Source of the DNA: Dermatophilaceae bacterium
GTDB lineage: Bacteria; Actinomycetota; Actinomycetes; Actinomycetales; Dermatophilaceae
NCBI GenBank assembly: GCA_014377705.1
Contig: JACMPC010000115.1
Span: 1-45,325 of the forward strand
Direction: 5' to 3'
Length of the DNA stretch: 45,325 bases
The notes under the pieces were generated by a model. That model made no database searches, had not been told where the DNA came from, and saw only the letters and a program-made list of their open reading frames with translations. Every line of letters begins with the position of its first letter. The first letter of the stretch is position 1. The translations under genes were made by a program, and so were the position numbers. Positions 8,704 through 22,781 of the stretch are shown piece after piece.

Positions 8704-9696
8704 TCAGCCCAACGCCCCAGTCTGCAGTCGACGCAGCAGATCCGCCGCCGTGTTTGCGACACCCACCGGGAACGGGGTGAGACTGCGTCGATCGAGCTCC
8801 GGCCAGACTTTGGACCGCAGACTCAGATCCTTGGGCTGTACGGCAGCCACCGCCGACGCCCCGAGCACGATGCGGGGTGATCTCTTGAAGATCCGGCCCA
8901 TCTCCCCCAGCACAGCACCGATGGTGATGGCCCGCTGGGACGCCAGCACCTTGGTGACAACGCTCAACCGTGTCGCCGTCTGGTCCTGCCGCAGACGCGC
9001 CAGCCCCGCCACGATGAGCCTGGCGCAGTCAGGGGCGTAGAGGTAGTCGCGCAGAGTGTCCAGGGAGACGTAGATCGACAGGGGTTGGCCGGTGAGGTGT
9101 GTGCGGCAGATCTGCGAGATGAGACCCTGTGCCTTGCCGAGGTTCTGGCCCGGGCCGTAGAGGTTGGCGATGCGGCCGATCAGCGTCGGTGTGCCGGTCC
9201 GCCGGCTCCAGGCAGTAACGATCGCCTCGCCATCCAGCTTCGCCCGGCCGTAGTCCGCCAGCGGGCGCACCGGGGACGACTCGTCATAGGGCGGCGCACT
9301 CACTCCGGCGTAGACCCCGCCCGCCGAGGACGAGAAGAAGAATGCGCCCTCGCTCGCCCGCGGCGCGGCGGCCAGCGTGTCGAGTGTCACCCGCAGGGCC
9401 TCCAGCTCCAGCCGCAGCGCTTGTGCCGAGGTCCCCATGACCCCCGCGCCGGCACACCATGCCACCGTCCACGGCCGGTCACCGGCGGCACTCAAGAACT
9501 GCGCCGCCTGGTGGCGAAGCTCGACAGCGCCTGCGCTACTTGATGACCAGGTGATGGGCTCAGGAGGGTGCCAGATGGGTGTGCGCGAGGATTCGGAGAC
9601 CGCCGTCTCACCCATGACCATCTCAAGGCTCTGACCCAGCAGACCCCCCCGTCCCACCACCCAGGTCAGCGGAGCCGCCGGGGACACGGCCCTCAC
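8704..9696 (-). CDS. NAD-dependent epimerase/dehydratase (SDR)
   Basis: This 330-residue extended SDR has WVVGRGGLLGQS near its start (GxxGxxG nucleotide site), FFFSSSAGGVYAG as the serine strand, YGRAK as the YxxxK catalytic pair, and IGRIANLYGPGQNLGKAQGLISQ as the substrate-side strand. GTG at 9696 overlaps the GT2 stop (GTGA), and its own stop is one base from rfbG, so it is translated as part of a tight operon. It likely reduces or epimerises the CDP-4-keto sugar. The stretch around residues 30-60 is unusually rich in Ser and Pro compared with relatives. Confidence 0.8.
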   Translation of the reverse strand: MRAVSPAAPLTWVVGRGGLLGQSLEMVMGETAVSESSRTPIWHPPEPITWSSSSAGAVELRHQAAQFLSAAGDRPWTVAWCAGAGVMGTSAQALRLELEALRVTLDTLAAAPRASEGAFFFSSSAGGVYAGVSAPPYDESSPVRPLADYGRAKLDGEAIVTAWSRRTGTPTLIGRIANLYGPGQNLGKAQGLISQICRTHLTGQPLSIYVSLDTLRDYLYAPDCARLIVAGLARLRQDQTATRLSVVTKVLASQRAITIGAVLGEMGRIFKRSPRIVLGASAVAAVQPKDLSLRSKVWPELDRRSLTPFPVGVANTAADLLRRLQTGALG

Positions 9697-10784
9697 GGAG
9701 CGCCAGGCCCCTCATGCCCCGGCCGGCCCATCGGACCATCCTTCGGGTCTCCGACGATCAGGTACAGCGGCTTGCCCATGGCCATGTTGACCGCGACGCC
9801 GACGTACTCCGCAATGACACCCAGCGAGAACAGGATCGCGCCAGTGCTCAACAGCACCACGACCATCGTGGAGGTCCAACCCTGGGGGATCGAGTCCGAG
9901 GTGACACGGACCACGAGCAGGTAGATCGCATAGGCGATGCCTCCCAGGGCGAACAGCGCTCCCAGCGCGCTGACCATGCGCAGGGCGCGAGTGCCGCTGG
10001 ACAGGACCATGTGCCAGAAGTGCGACAGGAGCGCCCTGGTCGAGTAGCCCGACCTCCGCTCGCCCTCGTCGCGCAGTCGAACGGGGCACTGTGCAGTGGG
10101 GCCGGCCACCCACCCCATGGCGACGTCAAGATAGACCCCCGGGCCTGCGTAGGCGGCAACGCTTCGTCCGATCTCGCCCAAGATCATCCGGTAGCTCTGG
10201 AAGACACCCTCGGCGGTTCCGGTCAGAAAGGTTGCGAAGACCCACTTGGCCAGTCGCGAGCTGCCGTTGCGCAGCCCGTTGTGCGGTGGCCGGTTGACCG
10301 GATCGGCGTAGACCAGCTGCGAGCCCGCTCTCAGGGCAACGTCCAGGAAGTCCCCGATGTCGGCCGGGTCGTGCTGACCGTCCTCATCCATCGTCACGAT
10401 CCAGTCGCCGCTGGAGGATGCCATGCCGGCCAGGGTCGCCGGGTGCTGGCCGAAGTTGCGGCTGAGCCAGACGGGCCGGATGAAGTCGTATGCCGCAGCC
10501 AGCTCACGGATCACCTCATCGGAGCGGTCGGGTCCATGATCGTTCACCAGGAGAACCTCGCTGACCTGGAACTCGTGCCCGTCAGCGGTCTGGGTCGGCA
10601 CCGTCAGCACCTCGATCTCCTGGAGCAGGGCCTTGAGCGTGCGCTCACCCTGAAAGACCGGGATCACAATCGAGATACGATGCGCTCTTCGTTCCTGTGC
10701 TCTCATCTCAGACACGGTTGAAAGCCTAGTCCAGCCGCTGGGGACGAAGCCGGAAACCATGCCCTGCGCAGGGCTCGGCCTCAT
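9693..10784 (-). CDS. Polyprenyl-phosphate glycosyltransferase (GtrB/DPM-like GT2)
   Basis: This 363-residue protein has a GT2 domain (ISIVIPVFQGERTL, LLVNDHGPDRSDE, MDEDGQHDPADI) followed by two C-terminal membrane helices (about residues 265-290 and 300-325). This is the layout of GtrB and other enzymes that load a sugar onto polyprenyl phosphate. It is coupled by ATGA to the GtrA gene just upstream, and GtrA/GtrB pairs move such sugars across the membrane. The ATG at 10784 is chosen for that overlap. ATG at 10706 would also leave the domain intact. The sugar is probably the CDP-deoxyhexose product or one made from it. Confidence 0.87.
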   Translation of the reverse strand: MRPSPAQGMVSGFVPSGWTRLSTVSEMRAQERRAHRISIVIPVFQGERTLKALLQEIEVLTVPTQTADGHEFQVSEVLLVNDHGPDRSDEVIRELAAAYDFIRPVWLSRNFGQHPATLAGMASSSGDWIVTMDEDGQHDPADIGDFLDVALRAGSQLVYADPVNRPPHNGLRNGSSRLAKWVFATFLTGTAEGVFQSYRMILGEIGRSVAAYAGPGVYLDVAMGWVAGPTAQCPVRLRDEGERRSGYSTRALLSHFWHMVLSSGTRALRMVSALGALFALGGIAYAIYLLVVRVTSDSIPQGWTSTMVVVLLSTGAILFSLGVIAEYVGVAVNMAMGKPLYLIVGDPKDGPMGRPGHEGPGAP

Positions 10785-11245
10785 CGTCGAGGATCATCGC
10801 AGGGGGCAGAGCGTCGGAACGAGAATCTCGTGTGCCCGACCCAGCTCATCACCGAGGTGACCAGGACGATGAGGGTCTGCGCGAGGAGAACGGGCAGACC
10901 GGCGACCTCCACCAGCACTGGCAGCAGCACCAGGTTGACAGCCAGGGCCGACAGATAGATCGTCTCGAACCGCCACAGATCCGACAGCACATGACCCCGG
11001 ACCCGGAATACCAGGAAACGGTAGAGCACGAAGGCAACGAGCACACTGACGACGTGCGCACACAGCAGCACCACCAGGTATCGCTGATGGCCCAGGAGCA
11101 GCAGGAAACCGACAAAACACAGGTAGCCGACGACGGTGTTGATCGCACCGACGGTGAGGAACGCCACGCGCCGGTCACCGATGGCCCTCAGCAACCAGCC
11201 GGGCGGTCCGGACAAGCCGGCAGGGGACGGCTCTTCAGGAGTCAT
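10781..11245 (-). CDS. GtrA family membrane protein
   Basis: This 154-residue protein has four hydrophobic helices and the GtrA signature (VAFLTVGAINTVVGYLCFV, then VAFVLYRFLVFR and a final helix ending SWVGHTRFSFRR). GtrA proteins are thought to flip polyprenyl-phosphate sugars to the outer face. The gene starts 18 nt after the SpoIID/FG-GAP stop and overlaps the GtrB-like gene. Together the pair implies a side-branch sugar added outside the membrane. Confidence 0.88.
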   Translation of the reverse strand: MTPEEPSPAGLSGPPGWLLRAIGDRRVAFLTVGAINTVVGYLCFVGFLLLLGHQRYLVVLLCAHVVSVLVAFVLYRFLVFRVRGHVLSDLWRFETIYLSALAVNLVLLPVLVEVAGLPVLLAQTLIVLVTSVMSWVGHTRFSFRRSAPCDDPRR

Positions 11246-11263
11246 CGGGCCGCTGCCAGGACC

Positions 11264-13297
11264 TCAGGGCAGGATGGTGGAGAACATGTTCCATTCGGTG
11301 CCCACGGCCTCGCGCTGCAGGAAGCCGCCGGCGCCGTTGCCGGCATACATCCACAGGGTGCCGTCCCGGCCACGGCCGAACAGGTCGGACTTTCCGTCAC
11401 CGTTGAAGTCCCCTGAGCTGGTGATGGTGGAGAACATGTTCCACCCTTGACCGATGAGTCGAGGTGGCAACCATCCACCCGATCCGTTGCCGAGATAAAG
11501 GTACAGCAGTCCGCTGGCCGTGCGGGCGATGACGTCGGCTCGGCGATCACCGCTGAAGTCCCCGGAGCCGACGACCGACGTGAACCCCTTCCAGCCGCTG
11601 CCGATCCGCCTCGGTGCCCCGAGGAAGCCACCCTGGCCGTTGCCCGACCACAGCATGAGCCCGCCGTCCGGCGTCCTGGCCATCAGATCCGGATGACCGT
11701 CTCCGTTGAAGTCGCCCACCGGGAAGACCAGGTCGTAGACGCCCCAGCGGGACCCCACCTGCACCCCCGCGCCGAGCGCCCCGGCAACCGTGCCGGGGAA
11801 CAGCCACAGGGTCCCGTCCGGCTTCTGCGCCATCACGTCTGTGACCGCGTCGGCGTTCCAGTTGCCGGCGGTGAGAACCTTCGGGAAGCCTCCGAACCGG
11901 GTGCCGATGACCCGCGTCGAGCTCCACCCCGATGCGCCGTCGCCGGCATACATCCGCAGATCCCCGCTGCCGGCCACCACGGCCAGGACATCGGGTCTGC
12001 GGTCGCCGTTGGAGTCATGCTGGGACGAGGACGCGACCGCCCCGTTGGTGGGGACGAACCATTCGGACCTCAGGCCGAACGCGGAACGGATCGTCGCCCC
12101 GGTGACGGTCACCGAACCGGCCGAGCCATCGATCGCGGCCGTCAGGACGCGCCCGCCCCACTGGCCGTGACCGTCGCGGCGCAGGATCCGTAGCTGGCGA
12201 TACGTGCCGATCGAAGGCCACCGAGCCTGCATGGCGGCCACCGTGATGCTTGCGGACCACGCGTTGGCGCCGTTGGCTATGGCACCGTCATACGGGTCGG
12301 CCCTGGCCGCCAGGTACGACTGGCTTCCCGGGGCAGTCCAGCCTCCGTTGGCCGAACCGAACTGGGTGAACGCCGGGGCGCCACCCGAGATCAGCATCTG
12401 CCCCGCAGTCGTCGCCACCGCCGCATCGGAGGCCGCAAACTCGGCCGGGACTCCCGAATACATCTGGCACGAGGTGGTGTCACAGGTGTCCCAGTCGCGA
12501 CCCGACGGAGTACGAGCGCGGTCGAAGGCGGCATAGCTTCGAGCGGCCACTGCCTGAGATCTCAGGGCGTTGGCATGCCAGGACGGCGGCATCTCAGCCG
12601 GCACCACGGCGCGCAGGTAGCTCTCCATCGGCAGGACCGAGACCGTCTGCACGCTGGTCGAAGACGTCCTGTTGGCCACGATGCTGCCGCGATAGGAACG
12701 TCTGGACCCGCTGGGAAGCTTTACTGCCACCTGGCCGGTAGAGCTGCTGAATACCGCCGGGGAGGCGACAGACAGGTAGGGCTTCCAGCCGGCCGACGAC
12801 AGCGCGTCCACCTGCATCCTGCCACCCGCTGCCAGGCTCCGGGCCCGGTACTGGGTGATCCCGGTCGCGGGCAGGGCCTTGCCCGCGAGCCGCAGGCCGG
12901 AACTGCTGTAGACGTGCAAGATTCCGCTCCCGGCCGCGTCGAGGCGGACCCGGATGGTCGGGTTACCAAGGTTCGCCAGCCGGGTGCCCGGGTAGTAGAA
13001 GGCCAAGATGGACTGCCAGGAGAGGTGGCTCACTGCGGCCGCTCCGTAGGCCCCCCACTGAGACATCCCGTGCCCATGGCCGTATCCGTGACCGCTGAGC
13101 GTCACCGTGGCGCTGGACCGGACGTAGGTCTCGACCGCGCCGGCGGGAGCTGCTGACAGGGCGATGGACGCCACTAGTGAGCCCGCCAGCCCCAGCGACA
13201 GCACCCGGATCACGCGGCGGCGCTCAGCCGACCGACGATCCCCCGCGAGAAACCTGCCCGTGCACGAGGCGATGCCCTTGCTCATCCGGTTCATCAC
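11264..13297 (-). CDS. Secreted SpoIID/LytB-domain protein with C-terminal FG-GAP repeats
   Basis: This 677-residue product starts with a basic stretch and a signal peptide ending near SAAPAGAVE. A SpoIID/LytB domain follows (about 60-395), with GHGYGHGHGMSQWGAYG, PMESYLRAVVPAEMP, LRSQAVAARSYAA and a cysteine-bearing DTCDTTSCQMYSG segment. SpoIID is a lytic transglycosylase acting on peptidoglycan. Residues 410-677 form about five FG-GAP/VCBS blades with GDFNGDGxxDLxAR calcium-type loops, a propeller that often binds glycans or proteins. It heads the leftward glycan operon. GTG at 13297, ATG at 13294 and ATG at 13285 are all possible starts. A hairpin overlaps the likely ribosome site. It may make or use openings in the wall where the glycan is anchored. 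Confidence 0.87.
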   Translation of the reverse strand: MMNRMSKGIASCTGRFLAGDRRSAERRRVIRVLSLGLAGSLVASIALSAAPAGAVETYVRSSATVTLSGHGYGHGHGMSQWGAYGAAAVSHLSWQSILAFYYPGTRLANLGNPTIRVRLDAAGSGILHVYSSSGLRLAGKALPATGITQYRARSLAAGGRMQVDALSSAGWKPYLSVASPAVFSSSTGQVAVKLPSGSRRSYRGSIVANRTSSTSVQTVSVLPMESYLRAVVPAEMPPSWHANALRSQAVAARSYAAFDRARTPSGRDWDTCDTTSCQMYSGVPAEFAASDAAVATTAGQMLISGGAPAFTQFGSANGGWTAPGSQSYLAARADPYDGAIANGANAWSASITVAAMQARWPSIGTYRQLRILRRDGHGQWGGRVLTAAIDGSAGSVTVTGATIRSAFGLRSEWFVPTNGAVASSSQHDSNGDRRPDVLAVVAGSGDLRMYAGDGASGWSSTRVIGTRFGGFPKVLTAGNWNADAVTDVMAQKPDGTLWLFPGTVAGALGAGVQVGSRWGVYDLVFPVGDFNGDGHPDLMARTPDGGLMLWSGNGQGGFLGAPRRIGSGWKGFTSVVGSGDFSGDRRADVIARTASGLLYLYLGNGSGGWLPPRLIGQGWNMFSTITSSGDFNGDGKSDLFGRGRDGTLWMYAGNGAGGFLQREAVGTEWNMFSTILP
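11273..11443. repeat. 21-bp exact direct repeat within FG-GAP coding DNA
   Basis: An identical 21-bp segment occurs at 11273-11293 and 11423-11443, exactly 150 bp (50 codons) apart. It encodes the WNMFST motif at the end of successive propeller blades. Identity at DNA level, beyond what the protein needs, points to recent blade duplication or gene conversion. Confidence 0.8.
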
Positions 13298-13303
13298 TGA
13301 CTT

Positions 13304-13330
13304 CCCTGCCGCGTCAACTCCACGGCAGGG
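13304..13330 (-). promoter_or_regulatory. Hairpin in the 5' leader of the SpoIID/FG-GAP gene
   Basis: CCCTGCCG (13304-13311) and CGGCAGGG (13323-13330) form a perfect 8-bp stem with an 11-nt loop, ending 6-19 nt before the three candidate starts. On the mRNA the 3' arm contains the purine-rich GCAGGGAAG that would pair with 16S rRNA. The hairpin could therefore limit translation. No known riboswitch is recognised. Confidence 0.45.
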
Positions 13331-13478
13331 TCTTTCTCCACCGTGATCTGAGTTGGTTTGGCGACTGTGGTTGTGGCCGTTCCTGGCCTGCCTTGACCGA
13401 CCCTTGGTCCGCTGCCTTAAATGCTGGCACCGGCCCCGGCGCCCTACCCTCGCTTCGCGCCATGGGTGGGCTGAACAG

Positions 13479-13508
13479 CCACCTCATCAGACCGAAAGGC
13501 CGAGGTGG
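13479..13508 (-). terminator. Hairpin downstream of the large membrane protein gene
   Basis: CCACCTC (13479-13485) pairs with GAGGTGG (13502-13508), with inner GGCC/GGTC pairing around a TTTC loop. It lies about 35 nt past the stop of the minus-strand gene ending at 13543. There is no T-run, so it would be a weak or factor-assisted terminator. The rest of the 13298-13542 gap must hold the promoter of the SpoIID operon, but I see no clear -10. Confidence 0.4.
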
Positions 13509-13542
13509 GGGCTAACACGTGCAACCCGACAGGCTTGGCGGG

Positions 13543-18688
<5,146 letters not shown>

Positions 18689-18689
<1 letters not shown>

Positions 18690-19417
18690 CAGCCGGCCGC
18701 CAGAGGCTTCTGCTCGACGGCGGAGTTGATGGCCACCAGGTCCGGGCGGGATCGGAGAAGGGCGACGACCTCGCGCCAGGAGGGCGGCGCATCGGGCAGC
18801 TCGGCGATCATCGCACGCAGCAGCAGCAGATCTTCCAGGGTGTCCAGGGTGACCCGCAGGTCATTCGCCGGCGGCGTCACGCAGACGCCCAGCAGGCGGT
18901 ATGCCGCGGGATCGGCATACACGGCCGAGGTGACGTGAACGCGATCGTGACCGTACGCGGTCCGGTCGACGGCGCGCAGCGTGCGGGCGGTGACCAGCTC
19001 GACATCCAGGCCGCGCGGCAGGCAGCGCACCAGGACGGTGGAGACGTAGTCGTGACCGGGGGAAGCGGCCCAGGCGCCGGCGACCGCATCGATCAATGCC
19101 GGATCCAGCAGCGGGCAGTCCGCGGTCAGCCGGACGACCGCATCCGCGGGGTGGGCGTCAAGGGCGGCGACGAACCGGGAGAGCACGTCGTCCTCACTGC
19201 CACGGACGACCGCAACCCCGAGGCTGGCCGCTAGGTCAGCGACCGGATCGTCACCGGCCAGGGTCGAGGTGGCCACGATCACCTGGTTGATCTGGGTGGC
19301 CGCCCGCGCCGCGCGGACCACCCACTCGAGCACCGGGTGCCCGCCCAGGTCCGCCAGGACCTTCCCGTGAAAACGGGTCGAGCCCGTTCGTGCCTGGATG
19401 ACGGCGTTGATGCGCAT
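18689..19417 (-). CDS. pseF: Pseudaminic acid cytidylyltransferase, SpsF-like
   Basis: This 242-residue nucleotidyltransferase opens INAVIQARTGSTRFHGKVL, the CTP-binding signature of the CMP-sugar synthetase/SpsF family. SEDDVLSRF and VVRLTADCPLLDP follow (metal-binding Asp-Cys-Pro strand). It is closer in form to Bacillus SpsF than to the short Campylobacter PseF. Given its place between pseI and pseG, its role is most likely to activate pseudaminic acid as CMP-Pse. Its stop overlaps the pseG start. Confidence 0.85.
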
Positions 19418-19466
19418 GGCACTCCTTCTGCTGGGTCGACTCGTCCGGCGGGCTGGCCTGCCGGAC

Positions 19467-20543
19467 CTAGAGGATGTCCCAGCTCAGCGGGGTTCCCTTC
19501 TTGGCGTCGGCCCGGAAGACCCGCCCCTCGACCTCGCTGAACAGGTCGGGCGCGAGCCCGCCGGCCGGACGGATGGACCGCACGTTCTCCGCGGTGACCA
19601 CGTCCCCGGCCGCGACATCCTTCACGACGAACAGGGAGCGACGCAGGCGCAGGCCTTCGGTCTCGGACACGGTAGCGCCGATCCGGGGCTGCCCCAGCGA
19701 GACCCTGGCGGTCTCGGACTCGCGCACCAGCGCGGCGAGCTCGTCCGGCTCGAGAGAGAAGGCGGAGTCGACCCCGCCGCCGGAGCGCGAGAGAGTCACG
19801 TGCTTCTCGATGACGCAGGCGCCCAGTGCCACCGCGGCCACGGCCGCCCCGATCCCCATCGTGTGGTCGGACAGGCCGACCAGCGTCCCAAAGGTGTCTG
19901 CAAGCACCGGGATCCCCCGCAGGTTGGAGTCGGTCGGGTTGGCCGGGTAGGAGGCGGTGCACTGGAGCAGGACGATCTGGTCGTAGCCGGTGCTCCGGGC
20001 CGCGCTGACAGCAGCATCGATCTCACCGACCGACGCCATGCCGGTCGAGATGATGATCGGCTTGCCTGTCGCGGCGGCAAGGCGGATCAACGGCAGGTCC
20101 ACGATCTCGGAGGAGGCGATCTTGTAGCAGGGGACGTCCAGATCCTGCAGGAACGCGACAGCGGTCGGGTCGAAGGGGCTCGAGAACGCCAGCAGCCCGA
20201 GCTCGTGGGCGAGCTCGAAGATCGGAGCGTGCCACTCCCACGGGGTGTGGGCCTCCTGGTAGAGGTCGTAGAGCCGGCGACCGGCCCAGAGCTCGTGCCC
20301 CGAGGAGATCCGGAACGCCGGGCCGTCGGCGTCGATGGTGATCGTGTCGGCGGTGTAGGTCTGCAGCTTGATCGCGTGGGCACCTGCCCCGGCTGCCGCC
20401 CGCACGATCGCCAGCGCCTTGTCCAGGTCGCCGTCGTGGTTACCGGACATCTCGGCGATGATGAACGGCGCCGCGTCAGGACCGACCTCCCGACCACCGA
20501 TGGTGATGCTGCGCGCGCCGGGGCGTCCGCCTGGCTGCGTCAT
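19467..20543 (-). CDS. pseI: Pseudaminic acid synthase
   Basis: This 358-residue enzyme condenses 6-deoxy-2,4-diacetamido-L-altrose with phosphoenolpyruvate. The NeuB-type TIM barrel is clear: FIIAEMSGNHDGDLDKAL, AIKLQTYTADTITID, FSSPFDPTAVAFLQ, YKIASSEIVDLPLI, IISTGMAS and GLSDHTMG. A C-terminal SAF (antifreeze-like) domain follows from about residue 300 (RRSLFVVKDVAAGDVVTAENV). The barrel start matches PseI better than NeuB (EMSGNHDG). ATG at 20543 has GCGAGGAC just upstream, so the longer frame to 20630 is not used. It leads the leftward half of the pse cluster and is divergent from pseB. Confidence 0.94.
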   Translation of the reverse strand: MTQPGGRPGARSITIGGREVGPDAAPFIIAEMSGNHDGDLDKALAIVRAAAGAGAHAIKLQTYTADTITIDADGPAFRISSGHELWAGRRLYDLYQEAHTPWEWHAPIFELAHELGLLAFSSPFDPTAVAFLQDLDVPCYKIASSEIVDLPLIRLAAATGKPIIISTGMASVGEIDAAVSAARSTGYDQIVLLQCTASYPANPTDSNLRGIPVLADTFGTLVGLSDHTMGIGAAVAAVALGACVIEKHVTLSRSGGGVDSAFSLEPDELAALVRESETARVSLGQPRIGATVSETEGLRLRRSLFVVKDVAAGDVVTAENVRSIRPAGGLAPDLFSEVEGRVFRADAKKGTPLSWDIL

Positions 20544-20654
20544 GTGTCCTCGCTCCTGCGCCCCGCGGGGCGCGCTCCTTGTGCCGGGTACGACCCTGAC
20601 ATCATGCCGCCCGTAATATGTTAACTTCACGCCAGCGTCACCAAGGAGACCCGA
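20544..20654. promoter_or_regulatory. Divergent promoter region between pseI and pseB
   Basis: This 111-bp gap separates the divergent pse half-operons. It contains the only AT-rich patch nearby, GTAATATGTTAACTTC (20611-20626). On the minus strand TTGGTG and ACATAT are 17 nt apart, and on the plus strand CTGACA is followed 15 nt later by TATGTT. A strong ribosome site AAGGAG (20643-20648) precedes pseB. A shared control point is likely, but the exact hexamers are uncertain. Confidence 0.45.
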
Positions 20655-21638
20655 ATGTCAGTCTTGTCAGGTTCGTCCATCCTCGTGACCGGCGGGACCG
20701 GATCGTTCGGCAAGGCTTTCATCCAGGAGCTCCTCGACAGGCACGACCCCCGGCGCATCGTCATCTACAGCCGGGACGAGCTCAAGCAGTACGAGTGCCG
20801 CCAGATGTTCAGGGACGACCAGCGTCTGCGCTGGTTCCTCGGTGACATCCGCGACCTGCACCGCCTCAACCGGGCCATGCACGGCGTCGACTACGTGGTC
20901 CACGCTGCCGCCCTCAAGCAGGTCGACACCGCCGAGTACAACCCCTACGAGTTCGTCAAGACCAACATCATCGGCTCGCAGAACGTCATCGAGGCCTGCA
21001 TCGACGCCGGCGTCAAGAAGGTGGTGGCGCTGTCCACCGACAAGGCCTCCAGCCCGATCAACCTGTATGGCGCCACGAAGCTGACCGCCGACAAGCTTTT
21101 CATCACCGGCAACCACTATGCAGCCGCGTATCCCACCCGCTTCAGCGTCGTGCGCTACGGCAACGTGATGGGCAGCCGCGGCTCGGTCATCCCGTTCTTC
21201 CGCAAGCTAGGCCTGGCCGGCGAGTCCCTGCCGATCACCGACCTGCGGATGACCCGTTTCTTCATCACCCTGCCCCAGGCCGTGAAGTTCGTGCTGGACT
21301 CCTTCGAGATGATGCACGGCGGCGAGCTGTACGTGCCGCGCATCCCGTCCATGAAGATCACCGACCTGGCCCAGGCCGTCGCCCCCGGCGCCGCGATGCA
21401 CAACATGGGCCTTCGCCCCGGCGAGAAGCTGCACGAGGAGATGATCTCCGCCGAGGAGGGCCGCCGAGCGCTTGGGGTCGGCGACCGCTACGTCCTGCAG
21501 CCCGACCTCGCGGCCTGGGGCTACCAGCCTCCGGTAAACGCCGAGCCGGTGGCCGACGGCTTCCACTACACCTCCGACACCAACGACCAGTGGTTCACCC
21601 TCGAGGAGATCAGCAAGCTCCTGGAAACGGACGTCTGA
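20655..21638 (+). CDS. pseB: UDP-GlcNAc 4,6-dehydratase (5-inverting)
   Basis: This 327-residue SDR carries out the first step of pseudaminic acid synthesis, forming the UDP-4-keto-6-deoxy-L-arabino sugar. LVTGGTGSFGKAF binds NADP, HAAALKQVDTAEYNP is the family strand, and STDKASSPINLYGATK holds the catalytic Thr-Asp-Lys and Tyr/Lys. RYGNVMGSRGSVIPFF and RMTRFFIT are diagnostic of PseB/FlaA1. Length matches. ATG has an AAGGAG ribosome site. The next gene starts four bases after its stop. Confidence 0.96.
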   Translation: MSVLSGSSILVTGGTGSFGKAFIQELLDRHDPRRIVIYSRDELKQYECRQMFRDDQRLRWFLGDIRDLHRLNRAMHGVDYVVHAAALKQVDTAEYNPYEFVKTNIIGSQNVIEACIDAGVKKVVALSTDKASSPINLYGATKLTADKLFITGNHYAAAYPTRFSVVRYGNVMGSRGSVIPFFRKLGLAGESLPITDLRMTRFFITLPQAVKFVLDSFEMMHGGELYVPRIPSMKITDLAQAVAPGAAMHNMGLRPGEKLHEEMISAEEGRRALGVGDRYVLQPDLAAWGYQPPVNAEPVADGFHYTSDTNDQWFTLEEISKLLETDV

Positions 21639-21641
21639 GCC

Positions 21642-22769
21642 TTGCTCCCCTATGGGCACCAGTCCATCGACGAGTCCGACATCGAGGCTGTGGCCGGCGT
21701 CCTGCGCGGCGACTGGCTGACCACCGGCCCGGCGGTGACCGCTTTCGAAGATGACCTGGCCCGCATCTCCGCCACGTCCGGTGCCGTCTCGGTAACCTCC
21801 GGGACCGCCGCCCTGCACGTCGCGTACGCGGCCCTCGGGGTCGGCCCCGGCGCCGAGGTGATCACCACTGCGCTGACCTTCGTGGCGACCGCGAGCTGTG
21901 CCTCCGTGCTGGGTGCCACCATCGTGTTCGCCGACATCTGCGCGGACACCGGCAACCTCGACCCGCAAGCGGTGTCAGCGGCGATGACCAGCCGCACCCG
22001 GGTCGTCGCCGGGGTCGACTACGCCGGGCACCCGATCGACGCAGCCGCGCTGGCCGAGGTCGCTCATCGGGGTGACGCCCTGCTGCTCGAGGACGCCGCG
22101 CACTCCATCGGCGGCTCCCTGGACGGCCGCCCGGTCGGGTCCCTGGCAGACGTGACCACCTTCTCGTTCTTCCCGACCAAGAACCTCACCACTGCCGAGG
22201 GTGGCGCCGTCGTGAGCCTGCTGGACGACGTCATCGACCGCGCCCGGTCGTACCGGGGCATCGGCCTGGTCCGGGATCCAGCCGTCCTGCGCTCCCCCGA
22301 CGAGGGCCCCTGGCACCAGGAGGTCCACGCCTTCGGGCTGAACTACCGCCTGCCAGACGTGCTCTGCGCGCTGGGCTCTAGCCAGCTCCGGCGACTCTGC
22401 GCCTTCAAGGCTCGACGTGACGCGATCACGGCCAGGTACAACCAGGGACTGGCCGGCATCGACGAGCTGCGACTGCCAACCTGCCGAGAGGGCGCCGACC
22501 CGATGTGGCACCTCTACCCGCTGCGGATCCTCGACGGTCGCCGACGCGCCCTGTTCGAGCACCTCCGGGCCAGCGGTGTCGGAGTGCAGGTCAACTACCT
22601 GCCTGTGTACCGGCATCCCGTCTACGCTGACCTGGGTTACCAGCGCGGCATGTGCCCGGTCGCGGAGGACTACTACCAGCAGGAGATCTCGCTGCCCATG
22701 TTCGCCGACCTCACCGACCTGGACGTCGACCGCGTGATCGATCTGATCCGCGGATTCGTCGGCGCCTGA
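21642..22769 (+). CDS. pseC: UDP-4-amino-4,6-dideoxy-L-AltNAc aminotransferase
   Basis: This 375-residue PLP enzyme of the DegT/DnrJ/EryC1 family adds the 4-amino group in the second pseudaminic acid step. SVTSGTAALHVA, LLEDAAHSIGG and SFFPTKNLTTAEGGAVVS (Schiff-base lysine) are clear, as is the C-terminal GVQVNYLPVYRHP loop from the partner subunit. GDWLTTGPAVTAFE near the start is typical of PseC. It begins at TTG (21642), four bases after the pseB stop, and is likely coupled to it. Confidence 0.94.
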   Translation: MLPYGHQSIDESDIEAVAGVLRGDWLTTGPAVTAFEDDLARISATSGAVSVTSGTAALHVAYAALGVGPGAEVITTALTFVATASCASVLGATIVFADICADTGNLDPQAVSAAMTSRTRVVAGVDYAGHPIDAAALAEVAHRGDALLLEDAAHSIGGSLDGRPVGSLADVTTFSFFPTKNLTTAEGGAVVSLLDDVIDRARSYRGIGLVRDPAVLRSPDEGPWHQEVHAFGLNYRLPDVLCALGSSQLRRLCAFKARRDAITARYNQGLAGIDELRLPTCREGADPMWHLYPLRILDGRRRALFEHLRASGVGVQVNYLPVYRHPVYADLGYQRGMCPVAEDYYQQEISLPMFADLTDLDVDRVIDLIRGFVGA

Positions 22770-22781
22770 TCGCGACCGGCC

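Noticed and set aside
13479-13520. CTGATGAG near a hairpin, suggestive of a hammerhead ribozyme
   Set aside because: The GAAA core after stem II and the required stem III are missing. A plain hairpin explains it.
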